Part shown: piece after piece, positions 1 to 7,904 of the stretch
Layout: the number at the start of each line of letters is the position of its first letter
Position numbering within the stretch: position 1 is the stretch's first letter
Assembly: GCF_002211765.1 (NCBI RefSeq)
Contig: NZ_CP022133.1
Coordinates: 2,108,001-2,172,000, forward strand
DNA from: Idiomarina piscisalsi
GTDB lineage: Bacteria > Pseudomonadota > Gammaproteobacteria > Enterobacterales > Alteromonadaceae
DNA length: 64,000 bases
Direction of reading: 5' to 3'
Program-made: the position numbers and the translations under genes
Notes under the pieces: generated by a model
Databases searched by the model: none
Told to the model about the DNA's origin: nothing
What the model saw: the letters and a program-made list of their open reading frames with translations, nothing else

Positions 1-540
1 GCTTAATACCTGACGTCCGACACGAACACTGGTCGGCATATCGCCTAAGTCAAAGTTCGCATAGACAAACGCATCCAACAACTCAACACCGTGACCTTGT
101 GAGTAATCATCATAGGCATCGTCGTTCAGCGTAGTATTTGGGTAATATAGGTTTGCTGTATGACCATGCGGCATCTCTTCTTCAGAAACTACATAATCGT
201 ACCAGTAGTTAAAACGTACAAACGCACCATGACTATCGCCATCAATACTTAAATCGTGCACACCTTTAAATACCGATGATACTAAATCACCTTTGTCGAA
301 GTTCAGGTTACCGTCATCACCAACACTTGAGCCCGCGGTTCCGCCTGCGCGGTTGCCTGGATGAATCAGGTGGTTGGCCTGATCTTCCATACGCCATGAC
401 GCGCCGTAGGACAGAATAGAGTCGAATTTAATTTCATAGTCGCCGACTTCGAAGTCAGCAGCCTGGCCTGTAGCCGCAAAGGTCAGTGCTATGGCCGTAG
501 CCAGAGGAAGTTTTTTTAGCATAGTTGTTCTTCTTTTCAT
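1..540 (-). CDS. DUF1302-type outer-membrane protein, N-terminal part (cut by window edge)
   Basis: The first 180 codons of a secreted protein; the gene runs off the left edge. The N-terminus is a signal peptide (MKRRTTMLKKLPLATAIALT..., cleavage probably after GQA-A). The mature part contains GDYEIKFDSILSYGASWRME, GDLVSSVFKGVHDLSIDGD and FVRFNYWYDYVV, the pattern I know from DUF1302 proteins, which are predicted outer-membrane beta-barrels often encoded with a DUF1329 partner. The start at 540 has AGGTGG six to seven bases upstream; an internal ATG at 522 (MLKKLPLA) is the alternative. Function and substrate are unknown. Family call from memory, not from a search. Confidence 0.75.
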   Translation of the reverse strand, partial: MKRRTTMLKKLPLATAIALTFAATGQAADFEVGDYEIKFDSILSYGASWRMEDQANHLIHPGNRAGGTAGSSVGDDGNLNFDKGDLVSSVFKGVHDLSIDGDSHGAFVRFNYWYDYVVSEEEMPHGHTANLYYPNTTLNDDAYDDYSQGHGVELLDAFVYANFDLGDMPTSVRVGRQVLS

Positions 541-666
541 TGTGAGCCACCTAATCCTTTAAACTTGTTTGGCGGTTATAGATGAATCATGTCCGATGAG
601 TTAAAAATATGCAAGTGTATGAACACGAAAAGATAACAAGTTGTTGGAAAAAGTGCGGGGAAATGT

Positions 667-698
667 CGTTACCAGCGTCTAAATTGACGCTGGTAACG
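667..698. terminator. Perfect 13-bp inverted repeat downstream of etfA
   Basis: CGTTACCAGCGTC, a 6-nt loop, then the exact complement. It begins 17 bp beyond the etfA stop, where a terminator is expected, but the minus strand shows no U-run after the stem. It could be a U-less terminator, an mRNA 3' stabiliser or a protein-binding palindrome. Confidence 0.55.
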
Positions 699-714
699 AG
701 TCTTCAAAAGTGTT

Positions 715-1644
715 TTATAACTTTTCTTTGAGTTCAGGAAGAACATCAAATAAGTCGGCTACCAAACCGTAATCCGCCACCTGGAAGATAGGTGCTTCTT
801 CGTCTTTGTTGATAGCAACGATGACTTTGGAGTCTTTCATACCGGCTAAGTGCTGGATAGCACCACTGATACCGACAGCCACGTAAAGCTGTGGCGCAAC
901 AATTTTACCGGTCTGACCCACCTGCATGTCGTTAGGGACGAAACCAGCATCAACAGCCGCACGTGATGCTCCAACCGCCGCCCCTAGTTTGTCGGCAATG
1001 TCTTCCAGCATGTGGAAGTTTTCACCGTTTTGCATACCACGACCACCGGAAATGACGATTTCCGCTGCCGTCAGGTCTGGGCGCTCAGAGTCCGCCAGTT
1101 GCTCACCAACAAACTCAGATTTGTCGTTGTTAAACACTGAATCGATGCTCTCGACATCGCCACTACCACCTTCTGCTGCTACCGCATCAAATGCGGTTGC
1201 ACGGACAGTAATGACTTTGATGTTGTCTTCTGATTGCACGGTAGCAATAGCGTTACCTGCATAGATAGGACGCTTGAACGTGTCGTCGCTTTCTACCGCG
1301 ATAATGTCAGATACTTGCGCTACGTCCAGCAAAGCAGCAACACGCGGCATGAAGTTTTTACCGGTCGTGGTCGCTGGTGCCAGGATGTGGCTGTAGTCTT
1401 TGCCTAACTCTGCGACCAACTCACTGATGTTTTCAGCTAGCTGGTGCTCGTAAGCTTCGTTATCGGCCAAAATCGCTTTCTTGACGCCGTCCGCTTTCGA
1501 CACGTTTTCAGCAACAGTTGAGCAGCCTTTACCAGCAACCAGTACATGAATATCACCACCGATTTTCTGGGCAGCGGCTAACGTTTTCAGCGTTGAAGGA
1601 TCAACGGCGTTATTGTCGTGTTCTGCTACTACTAAGATGCTCAT
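715..1644 (-). CDS. etfA: Electron transfer flavoprotein, alpha subunit
   Basis: FAD-binding subunit of the soluble heterodimer that passes electrons from acyl-CoA and other dehydrogenases to ETF-ubiquinone oxidoreductase. The protein is 309 aa, normal for EtfA. The C-terminal FAD signature is intact ([20 protein letters not shown], then [18 protein letters not shown]), and the middle carries [13 protein letters not shown], the FAD-domain entry motif. Its start overlaps the end of etfB by 4 bp, so the two subunits are translationally coupled. No acyl-CoA dehydrogenase or etf-QO gene is visible next to it. Confidence 0.97.
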   Translation of the reverse strand: MSILVVAEHDNNAVDPSTLKTLAAAQKIGGDIHVLVAGKGCSTVAENVSKADGVKKAILADNEAYEHQLAENISELVAELGKDYSHILAPATTTGKNFMPRVAALLDVAQVSDIIAVESDDTFKRPIYAGNAIATVQSEDNIKVITVRATAFDAVAAEGGSGDVESIDSVFNNDKSEFVGEQLADSERPDLTAAEIVISGGRGMQNGENFHMLEDIADKLGAAVGASRAAVDAGFVPNDMQVGQTGKIVAPQLYVAVGISGAIQHLAGMKDSKVIVAINKDEEAPIFQVADYGLVADLFDVLPELKEKL

Positions 1645-2390
1645 AATACTTTGGCCTCGTTCTTCAGTTTGTCTACCAGCTCGTCAACATCGGCAACTTT
1701 CACACCCGCACTGCGCTCTGCGGGCGGCTCGACTTTCAGCAGCTTAATAGTGCGTTTTACTTCAACGTCCAGCTCGTCTGGTGTTGTTGTTTCTAACGGC
1801 TTACGCTTGGCCTTCATAATGTTTGGCAGTGACGCGTAACGCGGTTCGTTCAGACGCAAGTCGGTGGTAACAATTGCCGGCAAGTTCAATTTAACGGTTT
1901 GCAGACCGCCATCAATTTCGCGAGTCACATTAACAAAACCGTCACCCATTTCGACTTTTGACGCGAAGGTGCCCTGCGGCATGCCGGTTAAGGCACCCAG
2001 CATTTGACCGGTTTGGTTGTTGTCTGAGTCAATAGACTGTTTACCCAGAATGACCATGTCCGGTCCTTCTTTCTCTACGACGCCTTTGAGAATTTTCGCA
2101 GCAGATAAAGAGTCCGGCATGTCATCGGTTTCAACCTGAATAGCACGGTCAGCGCCAAGTGCTAAGGCAGTGCGAAGTTGTTCCTGAACGGCTTTAGGTC
2201 CAATTGACACAACCACAACTTCATCAGCAGTACCGGCTTCTTTTAAACGCACCGCTTCTTCTACTGCTATTTCGCAAAATGGGTTGAGTGCCATTTTGAC
2301 GTTCGCCAAATCGACATCGGACTGATCTGGTTTCACACGAACTTTGACGTTGTAGTCAATGACGCGCTTAACCGCGACGAGTATCTTCAT
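1641..2390 (-). CDS. etfB: Electron transfer flavoprotein, beta subunit
   Basis: Beta subunit of ETF, 249 aa, first gene of the etfBA operon. It shows the beta-family opening [20 protein letters not shown], the AMP-site region ([19 protein letters not shown]) and [19 protein letters not shown], the conserved recognition-loop region of EtfB. The start is supported by AGGAAG six bases upstream. A TTGTGA-17-GATAAT promoter candidate lies about 55 bp further up. Confidence 0.97.
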   Translation of the reverse strand: MKILVAVKRVIDYNVKVRVKPDQSDVDLANVKMALNPFCEIAVEEAVRLKEAGTADEVVVVSIGPKAVQEQLRTALALGADRAIQVETDDMPDSLSAAKILKGVVEKEGPDMVILGKQSIDSDNNQTGQMLGALTGMPQGTFASKVEMGDGFVNVTREIDGGLQTVKLNLPAIVTTDLRLNEPRYASLPNIMKAKRKPLETTTPDELDVEVKRTIKLLKVEPPAERSAGVKVADVDELVDKLKNEAKVL

Positions 2391-2443
2391 GTTGTACTTC
2401 CTTTTGCTGGAATGTTCTTAATGTTGGTGTTTATTATGCTGCC

Positions 2444-2472
2444 ATTATCCTAAACTGGCGTCGATCTCACAA
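2444..2472 (-). promoter_or_regulatory. Candidate sigma-70 promoter for etfBA
   Basis: On the minus strand TTGTGA, a 17-nt spacer and GATAAT (4/6 and 5/6 matches to consensus), about 55 bp upstream of the etfB start. It lies in the divergent gap shared with csdE. Recognised by eye only. Confidence 0.45.
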
Positions 2473-2515
2473 GTTGTGGGAGAATAAAACTCTATTGCCG
2501 TAAGGGAGAGTTTAC

Positions 2516-2884
2516 ATGGCCAGCTGGGAACAGCTTTTTCGTCAACTAGTGCAACAGGCTAGAAGTCTAGCAGAATATCCGTCCGAATGTCGTGATGACG
2601 ATCATTTGGTGGGCGGCTGCGAGGCAAAGGTATGGCTGTGGCTGGATACGTCCGATTCGGAAGCGGTCGTTATTCGCTTCGATTCTGAGTCACGCATTGT
2701 GCGCGGTCTACTCGCGATGTTGCAACAACGGCTGGACGGTTGTTCGGTCGCGGAAATAGCAGCCTTTGACATTGACGCCTTTTACCGCGAAGAAGGATTA
2801 GATAACGCCTTAAGCCCCTCGCGCAGCAACGGCCTGTACCAAGTTGCTAAGACATTGAAATTAAGGGCTCAACCTCTTCAATAG
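2516..2884 (+). CDS. csdE: CsdE/SufE-family sulfur acceptor
   Basis: Small sulfur-acceptor protein that takes persulfide sulfur from a cysteine desulfurase (CsdA or SufS). It has 122 aa and the family motif HLVGGCEAKVW with the acceptor cysteine at C35, then the conserved C-terminal LSPSRSNGL. GGGAGAG upstream supports the start. It converges on and overlaps tcdA by 24 bp; in E. coli csdE and tcdA (csdL) also adjoin, together with csdA, but no csdA is visible here. CsdE is preferred over SufE because of the tcdA neighbour; sequence alone does not separate them firmly. Confidence 0.85.
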   Translation: MASWEQLFRQLVQQARSLAEYPSECRDDDHLVGGCEAKVWLWLDTSDSEAVVIRFDSESRIVRGLLAMLQQRLDGCSVAEIAAFDIDAFYREEGLDNALSPSRSNGLYQVAKTLKLRAQPLQ

Positions 2885-3643
2885 CGTTGCGGTAGCTTGC
2901 ATGGCGAAGCTGCAGGTGACCACCATAGCGGCGCCGAAGCCGGAGCTGCAGTCCATACGCATGGAGCCAGAGCCTGGTTTTTGAAGGGTGACTTCGCCTT
3001 CCAGCTCACCGGAAATTACCGGATAGCGCAGCTGTTCCTCGGAGTACACGCAGTCGACACCCCACTTGCGCTTGGGGTTCTTTGAAAAGCCATAGTCGCG
3101 ACGCAGTTGTGAGCGTACTTTAGCCAGTAACGGATCCTGCTTGGCTTTGGCTAAGTCACCCACACGGATCATGCCCGGGTCTATTTGCCCACCAGCTCCA
3201 CCGCACACTACCAGGCGTAGCTTACGCCGTTTGCACCAGGCGACCAGCGCGGCCTTGGTGTTCACGCTGTCGATGGCATCGAGCACCGCATCCACCCCGG
3301 TTAGATACTCTTCGAAGTTTTCCGGCAGCAAGAAATCATCAATAACCTTTACTTCGCAATTGGGGTTAATGCTTTTCACCCGCTGTGCCAGCACCTCAGT
3401 TTTGAGCTGCCCAATGGTGTCATCGGTGGCCGGTAACTGACGGTTAATGTTGGTGGTGCACACGTCGTCTAAGTCAATGAGCGTGAGCTTGCCAATGCCG
3501 GTTCGCGCCAGTGCCTCTACTGCCCACGATCCAACGCCGCCAAGCCCGGCGACCACAATGTGTAACTGCTGAAAATGGCTTAGCGCTTGCTGTCCGTAAA
3601 CACGGGCAACACCACCAAAGCGCTGATCCGATACTTCACTCAT
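2861..3643 (-). CDS. tcdA: tRNA threonylcarbamoyladenosine dehydratase (CsdL/TcdA)
   Basis: ThiF/E1-like ATP-dependent enzyme that dehydrates t6A37 of tRNA to cyclic t6A, using the CsdA/CsdE sulfur relay. The nucleotide-binding loop GLGGVGSWAVEALARTGIG, the DLDDV...NINRQ acceptor region and the tail MDCSSGFGAAMVV all match TcdA. I chose the ATG at 3643 (MSEVSDQRFGG), which aligns with the E. coli start; a GTG 15 bp upstream is possible. The start overlaps the PAS gene by 8 bp, so it may be co-transcribed with the signalling pair upstream. Confidence 0.93.
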   Translation of the reverse strand: MSEVSDQRFGGVARVYGQQALSHFQQLHIVVAGLGGVGSWAVEALARTGIGKLTLIDLDDVCTTNINRQLPATDDTIGQLKTEVLAQRVKSINPNCEVKVIDDFLLPENFEEYLTGVDAVLDAIDSVNTKAALVAWCKRRKLRLVVCGGAGGQIDPGMIRVGDLAKAKQDPLLAKVRSQLRRDYGFSKNPKRKWGVDCVYSEEQLRYPVISGELEGEVTLQKPGSGSMRMDCSSGFGAAMVVTCSFAMQATATLLKRLSP

Positions 3644-4055
3644 GACTGGGTTGTTCACTCACATCGTAAATAATAATGCCCACCTGATGCACTTCACCAC
3701 GCGGATTCTTAAGCGGAATTAGGGTGACGTTTTGGTACATCCACTCGCTCTGCCCGCTTATCGGGCGGCTGTGGCGAAAACGAAACACATAAGGTCGCTG
3801 CTGCCAGGTAATAAACACTCGAGAGTTTAGCTGCCGCACTCGATCAATTTTACGCTGGAACCAGGCCTGGTCGATACCCGGGCAGCAGCGAAATAAATTT
3901 TTGTCGCGCACTTCGCTGGGCCGCAGACCACTGTGGTTCTGCATAAACTCGTTCCACATCTGGATATTGTTGTCGTTATCGACCACCACAATACCGACGT
4001 CAATGGCGCCCAGAATACTCAGCTTGCTGTGCAATTCGTCCATATCGTCTATCAT
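3636..4055 (-). CDS. Stand-alone PAS-domain protein
   Basis: A 139-aa protein that is essentially one PAS domain: DVGIVVVDNDNNIQMWNEFM opens it, NLFRCCPGIDQAWF follows, and it closes with LIPLKNPRGEVHQVGIIIYDVS. No output domain is present, so it must act through a partner. The start is the ATG of MIDDMDELHSK, overlapping the stop of the receiver-CheC gene by 4 bp (ATGA) behind a GGGGGACGAAGA ribosome site; this coupling makes the receiver-CheC protein the likely partner. Ligand or cofactor is unknown. Confidence 0.8.
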   Translation of the reverse strand: MIDDMDELHSKLSILGAIDVGIVVVDNDNNIQMWNEFMQNHSGLRPSEVRDKNLFRCCPGIDQAWFQRKIDRVRQLNSRVFITWQQRPYVFRFRHSRPISGQSEWMYQNVTLIPLKNPRGEVHQVGIIIYDVSEQPSHE

Positions 4056-5074
4056 TCTTCGTCCCCCTGAAGCCAATGTGCCAGTTGCTGGTCGAGAATT
4101 TTTACAGCATCAGCCGGGAACAACAATAAAAGGTCAAATGCCAGCTTATGCTCAGGCAGTTGATAGCCTATTTCTATAGCGAGAATTTTCTGCCAGCGTT
4201 TTTCACCGTGTTTTAGTAACTCCTGCATGGACTGGTTTTCGCCCAATAACACCGGCTGCGACGCCGCAAATTCGACATGCAACTGCTGACCTAACCCGTT
4301 TAAACAGGCAGACGATAAAATAGACGCCACGTCCATTAATGATTCAATACGCTGCTGCTTTACCGAGCCACTTTCACCGAGCTTTGCGCCTAACAACTGA
4401 CCAATGTCGTCAATAGCCGCTTCATTAAAAAGCGTTAGAGCCTCACCTAAAATACCGCTGCCGGAAAACCCCTGACTGACGGCCGCGACTTGCTGCTTAG
4501 CGTCGATAGACTCGATAGCCATGTGCAGTTCAGAAGGCGCAATGAAGTTAACATTAGGCACGGGTAGTTCAATGAACGTGTCCAGTACCCGGGCTAAATG
4601 ATCACCCGCTTGCCCCATAGCTACGTTTGAAACCTCACGATAAACATCCAGCGGGTTAGCAGGTGCCTGAGTTTGCTGGTCGGCAACTTTCAATTGCCCG
4701 CCGGCAGGTTGGTAAAGACCGAACTGCTGCAGCAGAGTTTGTACGTCTTCGGCTTTCATTGGCTTTTTCACAAAAGCCATGGCACCCAACGCCTGCACAC
4801 GCTTTTGCGCCTCGGGCTGTATGTCGCCCGACACCACAATGACCAAGGTTTCCAGGTGCTCTTCTTTAATGGCCTGCAGCGTTTCGTAGCCGTCTTTTAC
4901 CGGCATGTTCAAATCCAGAAACAGGATTTCAGCACGCCCTTCACGCACACAAGTAAGCGCTTGCTCACCGTGTTCCGCCTGGTGTACCTCAGCATCCCAG
5001 TCGTCTGGCAGCGTGCGTAACAGCTGTTTCCGCGCCATTTTCGAGTCATCGCACAGCGTGACTTTTAGCGTCAT
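4052..5074 (-). CDS. Response regulator with CheC/CheX-like phosphatase domain
   Basis: A 340-aa two-domain protein. Residues 1-120 are a CheY-like receiver with acidic DD at 9-10, phospho-acceptor D54 (LFLDLNMPVKDG), and the conserved Ser (VSG) and Lys (KKP). Residues 140-335 resemble CheC: the first active-site pattern D-x3-E-x2-N is present (D143, E147, N150, with P173 at the expected distance). The second copy of the pattern (around 244-248) has lost its Asn, so only one catalytic centre is predicted. CheC-type domains dephosphorylate receivers, so this protein may control its own or another regulator's phosphorylation. It is coupled to the PAS gene by a 4-bp overlap. No chemotaxis genes are nearby. 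Confidence 0.82.
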   Translation of the reverse strand: MTLKVTLCDDSKMARKQLLRTLPDDWDAEVHQAEHGEQALTCVREGRAEILFLDLNMPVKDGYETLQAIKEEHLETLVIVVSGDIQPEAQKRVQALGAMAFVKKPMKAEDVQTLLQQFGLYQPAGGQLKVADQQTQAPANPLDVYREVSNVAMGQAGDHLARVLDTFIELPVPNVNFIAPSELHMAIESIDAKQQVAAVSQGFSGSGILGEALTLFNEAAIDDIGQLLGAKLGESGSVKQQRIESLMDVASILSSACLNGLGQQLHVEFAASQPVLLGENQSMQELLKHGEKRWQKILAIEIGYQLPEHKLAFDLLLLFPADAVKILDQQLAHWLQGDEE

Positions 5075-5124
5075 AGATTGAGATTCCCGCCCGTTATCGA
5101 ATACCCCTATTCTAGCTTAGGCAG

Positions 5125-5264
5125 TAGCCTGATGCCATTGGTGCCGCACGGCATATCACTTACGACGATATCTCACCTGATGCAATGGCATCAGGCTACG
5201 CCAACCGTAGCCTGACGTTATTACGTCAGGAATGGCATTTCGCCAGACATGAATGTCAGGCTAC
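5125..5264. repeat. P-family palindromic repeat cluster (four units)
   Basis: Four imperfect copies of a short palindrome: a decayed TAGCCTGATGCC...GGTGCC (5125-5147), CCTGATGC-aatg-GCATCAGG-CTA (5176-5198), TAG-CCTGACGT-tatt-ACGTCAGG (5208-5230), and CCAGACAT-ga-ATGTCAGG-CTAC (5243-5264). Two stem types alternate (GATGC/GCATC and GACGT/ACGTC). The last unit contains the thyA stop codon. The layout resembles REP/BIME elements. Confidence 0.85.
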
Positions 5265-6112
5265 ACAGCAAATGGGTATTTAATGGGTTCATGGCACTGA
5301 TAACCGCTGACGGTGAAATCGTCTTTACTGACCCAGGTTTCAATGTCTTCTAACGACTTTATCTCAGGGTTAATGTGCAACTGAGGTGAAGGGAAAGGCT
5401 CACGTTTTAGTTGAACATCACGCATTAACTCTAACTGGTTTTCGTAAATGTGAGCGTTCACTATCTTATGGTAGGCCTTACCCGGTTTGTGTCCGGTAAT
5501 TTGTGCGACCAGAGCTAACAGAACGAAGCACTGAATTTGATTGAAATTAAGCCCCAAGGGTACATCGCAACTACGCTGATACGAGGTTAGATAAAGTGTG
5601 TCACCTAACAACGAAAAGGTGTGAGTATGCATACAAGGCCGCAAACACCCCAATTCAAATTCGCCGGGGTTATAGAAGGTCACTATTTCGCCGCGGTCAT
5701 CAATGCCTTTTGACAGGTTATTAACTACTTTTTTCAGCTGATCTAAATGGCTTCCGTCAGGCTTTTGCCAAGAGCGACCCTGTACTCCATAAACCCGGCC
5801 CATGTCATCTTCGCCTTTGCGGTTCGGGTTGTTCAGCCAAGCCTGGTTTTCATTGGCATTGGCATCCCAAGTTTTGCAGCCAATATCACGAAACTGGGCC
5901 GCATTGTCGTAGCCGCGTAAATACCCTAAAAGCTCAGCAATGGCTGACTTATAATAACTTTTGCGAGTGGTAATGAGCGGGAATTGGTTGTTGGCTACAT
6001 CGTACTCTAAGTCGGCGTTTATAACCGTTAGGCAATTAATGCCTGTACGTTCGTTTTTAACCCAAAAACCTTCGTCGACAATGCGTTGGCACAGCTCTAA
6101 ATATTGTTTCAT
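5261..6112 (-). CDS. thyA: Thymidylate synthase
   Basis: Converts dUMP to dTMP with methylene-tetrahydrofolate; works with the DHFR encoded at 33.3 kb. It is 283 aa, the longer Vibrio/Shewanella-type ThyA rather than the 264-aa E. coli form. The catalytic cysteine is C160 in [12 protein letters not shown], followed by [16 protein letters not shown] (dUMP/folate site) and [14 protein letters not shown]. The stop codon TAG belongs to a P-family palindrome. It is last in the rppH-ptsP-TSUP-lgt-thyA run, with a repeat-filled gap of about 180 bp after lgt. Confidence 0.96.
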   Translation of the reverse strand: MKQYLELCQRIVDEGFWVKNERTGINCLTVINADLEYDVANNQFPLITTRKSYYKSAIAELLGYLRGYDNAAQFRDIGCKTWDANANENQAWLNNPNRKGEDDMGRVYGVQGRSWQKPDGSHLDQLKKVVNNLSKGIDDRGEIVTFYNPGEFELGCLRPCMHTHTFSLLGDTLYLTSYQRSCDVPLGLNFNQIQCFVLLALVAQITGHKPGKAYHKIVNAHIYENQLELMRDVQLKREPFPSPQLHINPEIKSLEDIETWVSKDDFTVSGYQCHEPIKYPFAV

Positions 6113-6163
6113 TTTTTATGTGAATTTTGTTGTGCGTAATGTTTTCTATCGTACCTGATGCTG

Positions 6164-6291
6164 TAGCCTGATGCTATTGCATCAGATGCGATATTACCTA
6201 CGGCAAGCATGTGGAAATAGTAAATTTTTGCTGGTAACTGCTCTACCTCACCTGACGTAAACGTCAGGCTACATCTCGCATCAGACTACAT
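6164..6291. repeat. P-family composite repeat between lgt and thyA
   Basis: A GATGC-type palindrome, TAGCCTGATGC-tatt-GCATCAGA (6164-6186), is followed 64 bp later by a GACGT-type palindrome CCTGACGT-aa-ACGTCAGG-CTAC (6251-6272) and a partial GCATCAGACTAC (6279-6290). The outer ends TAGCCTGA and TCAGGCTA are inverted relative to each other, a BIME-like pair. Confidence 0.85.
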
Positions 6292-6294
6292 CCA

Positions 6295-7101
6295 TCAACC
6301 CTTAGGTGATTGTTTCTGTGCACGAACCATCAGAAGAACACCTAAAATAATCATTGGCAGGGTCAGCCATTGCCCCATGGACATTCCGAGTGACAATAAA
6401 CCTAAATGCGCGTCTGGCTCGCGGAAGAATTCGACAATAAAGCGAGCAATACCGTAGCCCAGCAGGAATAATCCACTTACTGCGCCGGTGCCGCGAGGTT
6501 TACGTTGGAACCATAAGATAACTAAAAACAACAGCAAACCTTCCAACAGCGCTTCGTATAGCTGCGACGGATGACGCGCTACCGGTCCGCCGCTGGGGAA
6601 GTACATTGCCCAGGGCACTTCTGCCGCACGGCCCCAGAGCTCGCCATTAATAAAATTACCGATACGCCCGAAAAATAAGCCCATAGGCACTAGCGGTGCC
6701 ACAAAATCCCCCACTTGCAGGAAATCGCGCTTTTTCTTTTTCGAATAAAGGTACATAGCCGTAATCACGCCGAGTAACCCCCCGTGAAACGACATGCCGC
6801 CTTCATGGACATAGAATATATAGAGCGGGTCAGCTAAAAAGTAGTCGAAGTGATAGAACAAGGTGTAGCCAACGCGACCACCGACAAAGACGCCAATAAA
6901 GCACCAGAACAATAAGTCGCTGAACTGTTCTTTGTTCCAGTTTTCGTTTGTTTTGGTCTGGCGGACACCCCAAAAATAAGCAAAGGCGAACGCAACAAGA
7001 TAACTGATTCCATACCAATGCACATCAATTGGACCGATGCTAAAAGCCACCGGGTCTATCGCTGGAAACTGCCAGTATTCGTTCGAAGGCACTGCGGACA
7101 C
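6295..7101 (-). CDS. lgt: Prolipoprotein diacylglyceryl transferase
   Basis: Inner-membrane enzyme that moves diacylglycerol from phosphatidylglycerol to the lipobox cysteine of prolipoproteins. It has 268 aa with about seven hydrophobic segments, the signature [14 protein letters not shown], and the essential His in [11 protein letters not shown]. Several lipoproteins of this window (the RND membrane-fusion protein, M13 peptidase and DUF885 protein) are predicted substrates. It follows the TSUP gene by 8 bp in the same direction. Confidence 0.97.
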   Translation of the reverse strand: MSAVPSNEYWQFPAIDPVAFSIGPIDVHWYGISYLVAFAFAYFWGVRQTKTNENWNKEQFSDLLFWCFIGVFVGGRVGYTLFYHFDYFLADPLYIFYVHEGGMSFHGGLLGVITAMYLYSKKKKRDFLQVGDFVAPLVPMGLFFGRIGNFINGELWGRAAEVPWAMYFPSGGPVARHPSQLYEALLEGLLLFLVILWFQRKPRGTGAVSGLFLLGYGIARFIVEFFREPDAHLGLLSLGMSMGQWLTLPMIILGVLLMVRAQKQSPKG

Positions 7102-7110
7102 TCCCTTGTT

Positions 7111-7902
7111 CTATTTAAAAATGAGTTGCACGGCGACAATAATTAAAAAGGCCGCAAACACGCGTTGCAACTGCTTAACCGGTAATTTATGAGCCAGCTT
7201 GGCTCCTAGCGGCGCCATTAAAACTGACGCAACTGAAATGCCTATCCAAGCGGGTATGTGTATTAACCCGAAAGCGCCGGTGGCTTTACCAGACAGCCAG
7301 CCATTCGCGATAAACATAACGACGGAACTGCAGCCAATAATAAAGCTACCGAGCGACGATATTGCGATAGCCTGGCGCACTGGCAGTCGCATTTTTGTTA
7401 GAAACGGCACAGTCAGCGCACCGCCACCAATACCAACCAACCCCGATATGGTACCAATAATATAGCTTCCCAGAGCCACTAACCGCTTGGATACCGACGT
7501 CATAGGCTCGCCGGTTTTTTGAGGCATAACCATGCGAGCCGCCAAAGCAATTAACACGATGGAGAAAATACGTTTCAGCCAGTCGGGATCAATGACGGTA
7601 ACGAGGTATGCACCGGTCATCGCCCCTATCGACAACCCCGGCAGTACCCGTATTAACCAAAACTTTTCCATTAAACCGTGTTTCGCATGAGAGCGCGATG
7701 CACTCGCCGTTGTCATGCAAACGGTCGCCAAACTGGTCGCAATGGCAGAGGGTACAACTAACTCAGGTGGCACGCCGATTATCGGCAACAAGTAAATAAG
7801 CAGTGGTACAATAACCAAGCCACCACCAATACCGAGCATACCGGCCAGCAAGCCTGCAACCGTTCCGCCGCCCAAACACAAAAGCCAGGTGCTTAATAAC
7901 AT
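7111..7902 (-). CDS. TSUP-family membrane permease (TauE/SafE, former DUF81)
   Basis: A 263-aa integral membrane protein with about eight hydrophobic helices and the duplicated family motif GxxxGLLAGMLGIGGGLVIVP (start) and GTISGLVGIGGGALTVPFL (middle). TSUP proteins move small anions, often sulfur-containing (sulfite, sulfoacetate); the substrate here cannot be read from sequence. It sits 2 bp after ptsP and 8 bp before lgt, the position it often occupies in gammaproteobacterial ptsP-lgt operons. Confidence 0.88.
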   Translation of the reverse strand: MLLSTWLLCLGGGTVAGLLAGMLGIGGGLVIVPLLIYLLPIIGVPPELVVPSAIATSLATVCMTTASASRSHAKHGLMEKFWLIRVLPGLSIGAMTGAYLVTVIDPDWLKRIFSIVLIALAARMVMPQKTGEPMTSVSKRLVALGSYIIGTISGLVGIGGGALTVPFLTKMRLPVRQAIAISSLGSFIIGCSSVVMFIANGWLSGKATGAFGLIHIPAWIGISVASVLMAPLGAKLAHKLPVKQLQRVFAAFLIIVAVQLIFK

Positions 7903-7904
7903 GA

